64,000 bases of DNA from Allium sativum (taxonomy: Eukaryota; Streptophyta; Magnoliopsida; Asparagales; Amaryllidaceae), in the NCBI GenBank assembly GCA_030737875.1, contig CM060918.1, positions 882,984,403-883,048,402 of the forward strand. Direction: 5' to 3'. The notes under the pieces were generated by a model. It was not told where the DNA came from, made no database searches, and saw nothing but the letters and a program-made list of their open reading frames with translations. The position numbers and the translations under genes were made by a program. Below are positions 60,330-64,000 of this stretch, one piece after another. Numbering within the stretch: position 1 is the stretch's first letter; each line of letters starts with the position of its first letter.

Positions 60330-62286
60330 TGTAACAACCCAGAAAAACGAAACCAATTTAAAATTTTTATTTTGGCAATTTTAATGAACTTTGAATATTT
60401 AAAATTATTTATTTTAAATAATAACGATTAGAAATTTATTTTGAATAAAATTAGAACGTATATATTTATTTGAACTGAAGTTAGAATATAAATATTTATT
60501 TTAATTATAAAAGGAATTGAAAATGGAGCGGTAGTTTGAAATTTCGGTTTCAAATTTCAAATTTCAAATGAATGTACAGGATTCAAAATAAATCGGATTT
60601 TGGAGAAACCAAAAATATTTGAATCTAGTTGGAAATATATTTCCAATGAATCTAAAAAATCCAAATTTCATAGAGGAAATAAAATGTTATGCCCAATTGA
60701 AAATTCAGAATAGTCGCTATGGAAATATAGCCCTTAAAAATAGCGATTTTGCAAATGACCGCCGTATTCGACGAAGCCACTTTGGTTGGATCCGGAATGT
60801 CAAATTATTGCTTGATTCCAATTTTCACAATCTTCGGAATCAATATGTGAGCTTGGCGGATTTAAACATGTTTGGTAATTTAAGTTTGAATTTAATCGAT
60901 TGGAAAATGACCGTTTTTCAAACGATCTCCAAATTCGACGAAATTAGTTTTGTTAGGACCGTATCGTCAAAACATAGCTATATTTATTTTTCAGGATTTT
61001 TTATAGTCAGTATGTGGCCCTGGTAAATTGAAATGTACGTTTAAATTCAAAATATATTGATTTATATTTTAATTTTGACGAAAAACGATCGAAACATTAG
61101 AATTGGATTATTAAACATATTTCATTATGTCTGGAATGAGGGTATTTGGCTAGGGGCGATAGTCGTTGGAGTTTGTTTGGAGTTCGTGGATTTAAACAAG
61201 GAATAAAACAAATAAATAATATATTTATATAAAGAGGGGCCAACCAAAAATTATTTCCAAAACCTAAGTCAAAAATAAAATCGTGGTCAACACTTTGTGA
61301 AGCCGCCTCCTTCAACAAACATGCGGTTTTCACGCTCCGAAATTCCTCCACATTTTTCTCCAATCATACGCAACTAAAACCGAAAGCCCTAACATGAAAT
61401 CAAAGTGCTCCTCGAGATCTTAAAGTTCATACGGGTATGATTTAATTATGTGAAGGAAATCGCTCAGAATTGAAGCTCAAACACGCTGCCATCGCAAGCA
61501 TTTGCTAGCTCAGGGGAGGGGGTGAGTTGACCGCGCCGCCGACCAGAGGGAGAACTCGAGGAGGCGCACCTCGTGTAGCGATCCGATCCTGGTCCGTCGC
61601 CTTGAAGTGCTCACAGCTTGGATCCCTAGTTATCATGAATGGGTTCGGTTCTTGGTCGATATCATACAGGAATAAGAACAGTAGTGTAAATATTTTTAAA
61701 ACCCTGTAATTGATTTGAATTCTGATTTTTTGTATAAATTAGACATCGATTTAAAAATCTGATTTTTATATAAAAAACATGATTTTTATAAAAATAACAT
61801 TGTCTAATAATAAAAATAAAAATTGCATTGTTTTAAAAATAAAAATAGCATTGCTTAAATCTGTTTCTTTCTTTATTATATAATACATTGTAAAAATTCA
61901 GTTTTCAAAATATAAAACCATTATGAAAAAATAGCTTTGTTTTAAATATGATTTTTATAGAAATGATTTTAGAATAAAAATATGGTTTTTATAAAAATGG
62001 TTTTGGATTAAAAATGTGACTTTTAAATATATGGAGCATTATTAAAAATACGATTTTTAATATAAACTACGTGAAACAAAGTGCGATGGAACCGACTGGA
62101 ATCAAATCCAAATCCAAACCGTTCAGAAATAAAGAATGGAGGAGTGGAAACCCAAAGAAGAGAACTTCTCACTATAATTTCTTGTACAGTAATTTATTTT
62201 ATAACTTCATATATGAATTGCTCCCCATCGTCCACAGACCATGGACGACTTGTTTGGTTGTATTGTGTTATGAAAATTGATTGTGA

Positions 62287-62475
62287 TGTATATATAAGTT
62301 GTATAAAATATTAATTTGATGAATAAAATATTTGAATAATAAAAATATTATTTTTATTGTATATATAAGCTGTATAAAATATCCATGTGATGAATAAAAT
62401 ATTTGAACAGTAAAAATATCATTTTTATTGTATAAATAAACTGTATAAAATATTCATGAGTTGAAATAAATATTC
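62287..62475. repeat. 71-bp tandem repeat, about 2.6 units
   Basis: Unit starts at 62287, 62358 and 62429 (TGTATATATAAG-like, then GTATAAAATATT, GATGAATAAAATATTTGAA). Lies in the + LTR. Confidence 0.8.
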
Positions 62476-62883
62476 ATTTACAAATCAAATGATTTGTTTA
62501 TGTACACCCATTTAACTGACATGTATTGGGACGATAATATTTTACACATCGCCCAACTGCATAAACAATAGTCAGTGTTTGTTGTTTGAAAACCCCACAC
62601 GGGTAATGTGATGATATTGGACATACACTAATCCCGATATTTAGTTGTATGTCAATCGATTGGTTGACAGACTGTTGTAAGAGTTAATTATTTATATTTA
62701 ATGCTTATGCAGTTGTGTAATGCACTCTAGTTGATGGTTGACTATGTATAGTTATTGTTGTGTACATGTGTGTATGAAATCCATATAAATAGCATTATAT
62801 GGTAATTGGCTCTGTCTGATTCCAATTTAAAAATAAAGAATATTATAAAATAATGAATATTTTAAAATAACGAATATTTTAAA

Positions 62884-63265
62884 ATAATATTCAGTAAAGG
62901 AATAAAATTTGAAATGGAATTGAAATTGTTTTAAAATGAATTTAAAACGAATTTATTTAGGAATATTCAAATTTTATTTGAAATTTGAAATGGAATTGAA
63001 ATCGTTTTAAAATGAATTTAAAACGAATTTATTTAGTAATATTCAAATTTGATTTGAATTTTGAAATGGAATTGAAATTGTTTTAAAATGGATTTAAAAT
63101 GAGTTTATTAAGGAATATTCAAATTTTATTTGAAATTTGAAATGGAATTGAAATCGTTTTAAAATGATTTTTAAACGAATTTCGTAAGGAATATTCAAAT
63201 TTAATTTGAAATTTGGAATGAAGTTGAAATCGTTTTTAAAACAAATTTAAAACGATTTATAAAAT
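62884..63265. repeat. 76-bp tandem repeat, about five units
   Basis: Unit starts at 62960, 63036, 63112 and 63188, exactly 76 bp apart, with an earlier partial unit. Each has GGAATATTCAAATTT, TTTGAAATGGAATTGAAAT, CGTTTTAAAATGAATTT and AAACGAATTTAT. Lies in the + LTR. Confidence 0.88.
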
Positions 63266-64000
63266 ACGTTTTAAATGGAAATCGACGAAATATATATAAT
63301 ATATATATAGTGGCCTGATTAGAACGCGCCGCGCCGCGGTAGTTCGCGAATTTCGACCATTGAATTCGAATGGGCATTACGGGAGATCCAACCGTCGGAT
63401 TCTCCTAAAACTGGATCCATTGGGTTCGTATCGAAAAGAGATTTCCAACAAATATAAGAGATTTAAATCTAATGGTCAGATTTGGAACTATGTCCAAATC
63501 AAATTTGGAAACGGTCGCTGTAAGTGCAGTTCGATGACCGTTTATGGAAATTGACTGTGGAGGCCTTGATAAAATTATTAAAAATATTAATAATTTGTGT
63601 AAAATCATAGTAAATGATTTGGAAAGAATTGGGATGAAAAATTCCATATTTGATAAGATAAACATATATATTTATCGAAATGAACTAGTTATTAACTAGA
63701 ATTATAATCCAATATTTATATATAAATAAATTGGATTCGGAAAGGGTTTTAAAATAACCAGAATTTTCCATTGTATAAATTGGAATGGATTTGAGTGGAA
63801 TAATCTTCGGAATATTTTGATATTTAATTTCGTGATTATGCGGATATTATTATGGGAATTTGGAAGATATATATCGTTATACCCAATACGATATTTGTTG
63901 ATTTCAGAATTTGATATTGAATATAAACCGATACATTTTCTATTCATAGCCTTGTATTTGATATTGAATTGGATTTTGGGTTTGTCGTGTACGGTGTCTT

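Larger units (their letters stand above)
60330..64000 (+). repeat. LTR of + oriented Ty3/gypsy element, runs off the window
   Basis: Starts TGTAACAACCCAGAAAAACG and interrupts the LTR before it. TATA at about 61221-61234 (ATATTTATATAAAG). Text near 60745-60790 (AAAAATAGCGATTTTGCAAA) and near 61000 (AGTCAGTATGTGGCC) matches the complement of the - LTRs near 19000 and 29500, so it is a relative in opposite orientation. It holds 71-bp and 76-bp tandem arrays. No end is seen before 64000. Open frames such as 60619-61026 are chance. Confidence 0.6.

Noticed and set aside
60619..61026. 135-codon + frame in the right-hand LTR
   Set aside because: It lies before the LTR TATA box, and the related LTRs near 19000 and 29500 show no matching open frame.

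Overview
The window is plant nuclear DNA. It holds the 3' half of one spliced gene, followed by about 60 kb of nested LTR retrotransposons. The gene is a eudicot-type sucrose transporter with GT-AG introns. The DNA is AT-rich, and the elements are typical plant Ty3/gypsy types (chromovirus and Tat-like). I cannot name the family or species from the sequence.

Layout. 1-3569: last six exons of a SUC3/SUT2-type sucrose transporter on +, with its 5' half off the left edge. 3570-5439: intergenic DNA with two MITE-like elements. 5440-about 11005: a + oriented, non-autonomous Ty3/gypsy element. About 11006-14190: LTR end, primer site and broken gag of a + Tat-like element. 14190-17381: a degenerate array of small hairpins split by insertions, one of which is a 1-kb LTR-derived hairpin with a perfect target duplication. 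17382-30237: a - oriented element without pol, whose interior carries a 3.2-kb solo LTR (TSD ATATA). 30238-34239: 5' part of a - Tat-like element (LTR, primer site, broken gag), itself hit by a solo LTR. 34240-35570: two tandem-repeat arrays. 35900-40132: decayed - strand coding remnant. 40549-60329: an old - oriented element with 4.6-kb LTRs, split by a young intact 11.7-kb chromovirus (46872-58619, TSD ATAAC). 60330-64000: a + LTR running off the right edge.

Only two coding units look alive: the sucrose transporter and the 1458-residue gag-pol polyprotein of the young chromovirus. The other elements have primer sites, polypurine tracts and LTR promoters but no intact pol, so they could move only with enzymes made elsewhere, for example by a relative of the intact element.

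The least expected signal is in the LTRs. Three different elements each carry a tandem pair of about 100-nt modules. Three nested stems are kept in all of them while the stem sequences change on both sides together. This looks like a selected RNA or DNA structure, and I do not recognise it. A second, unrelated set of loop-conserved, stem-changing hairpins lies at 14.6-17.3 kb.
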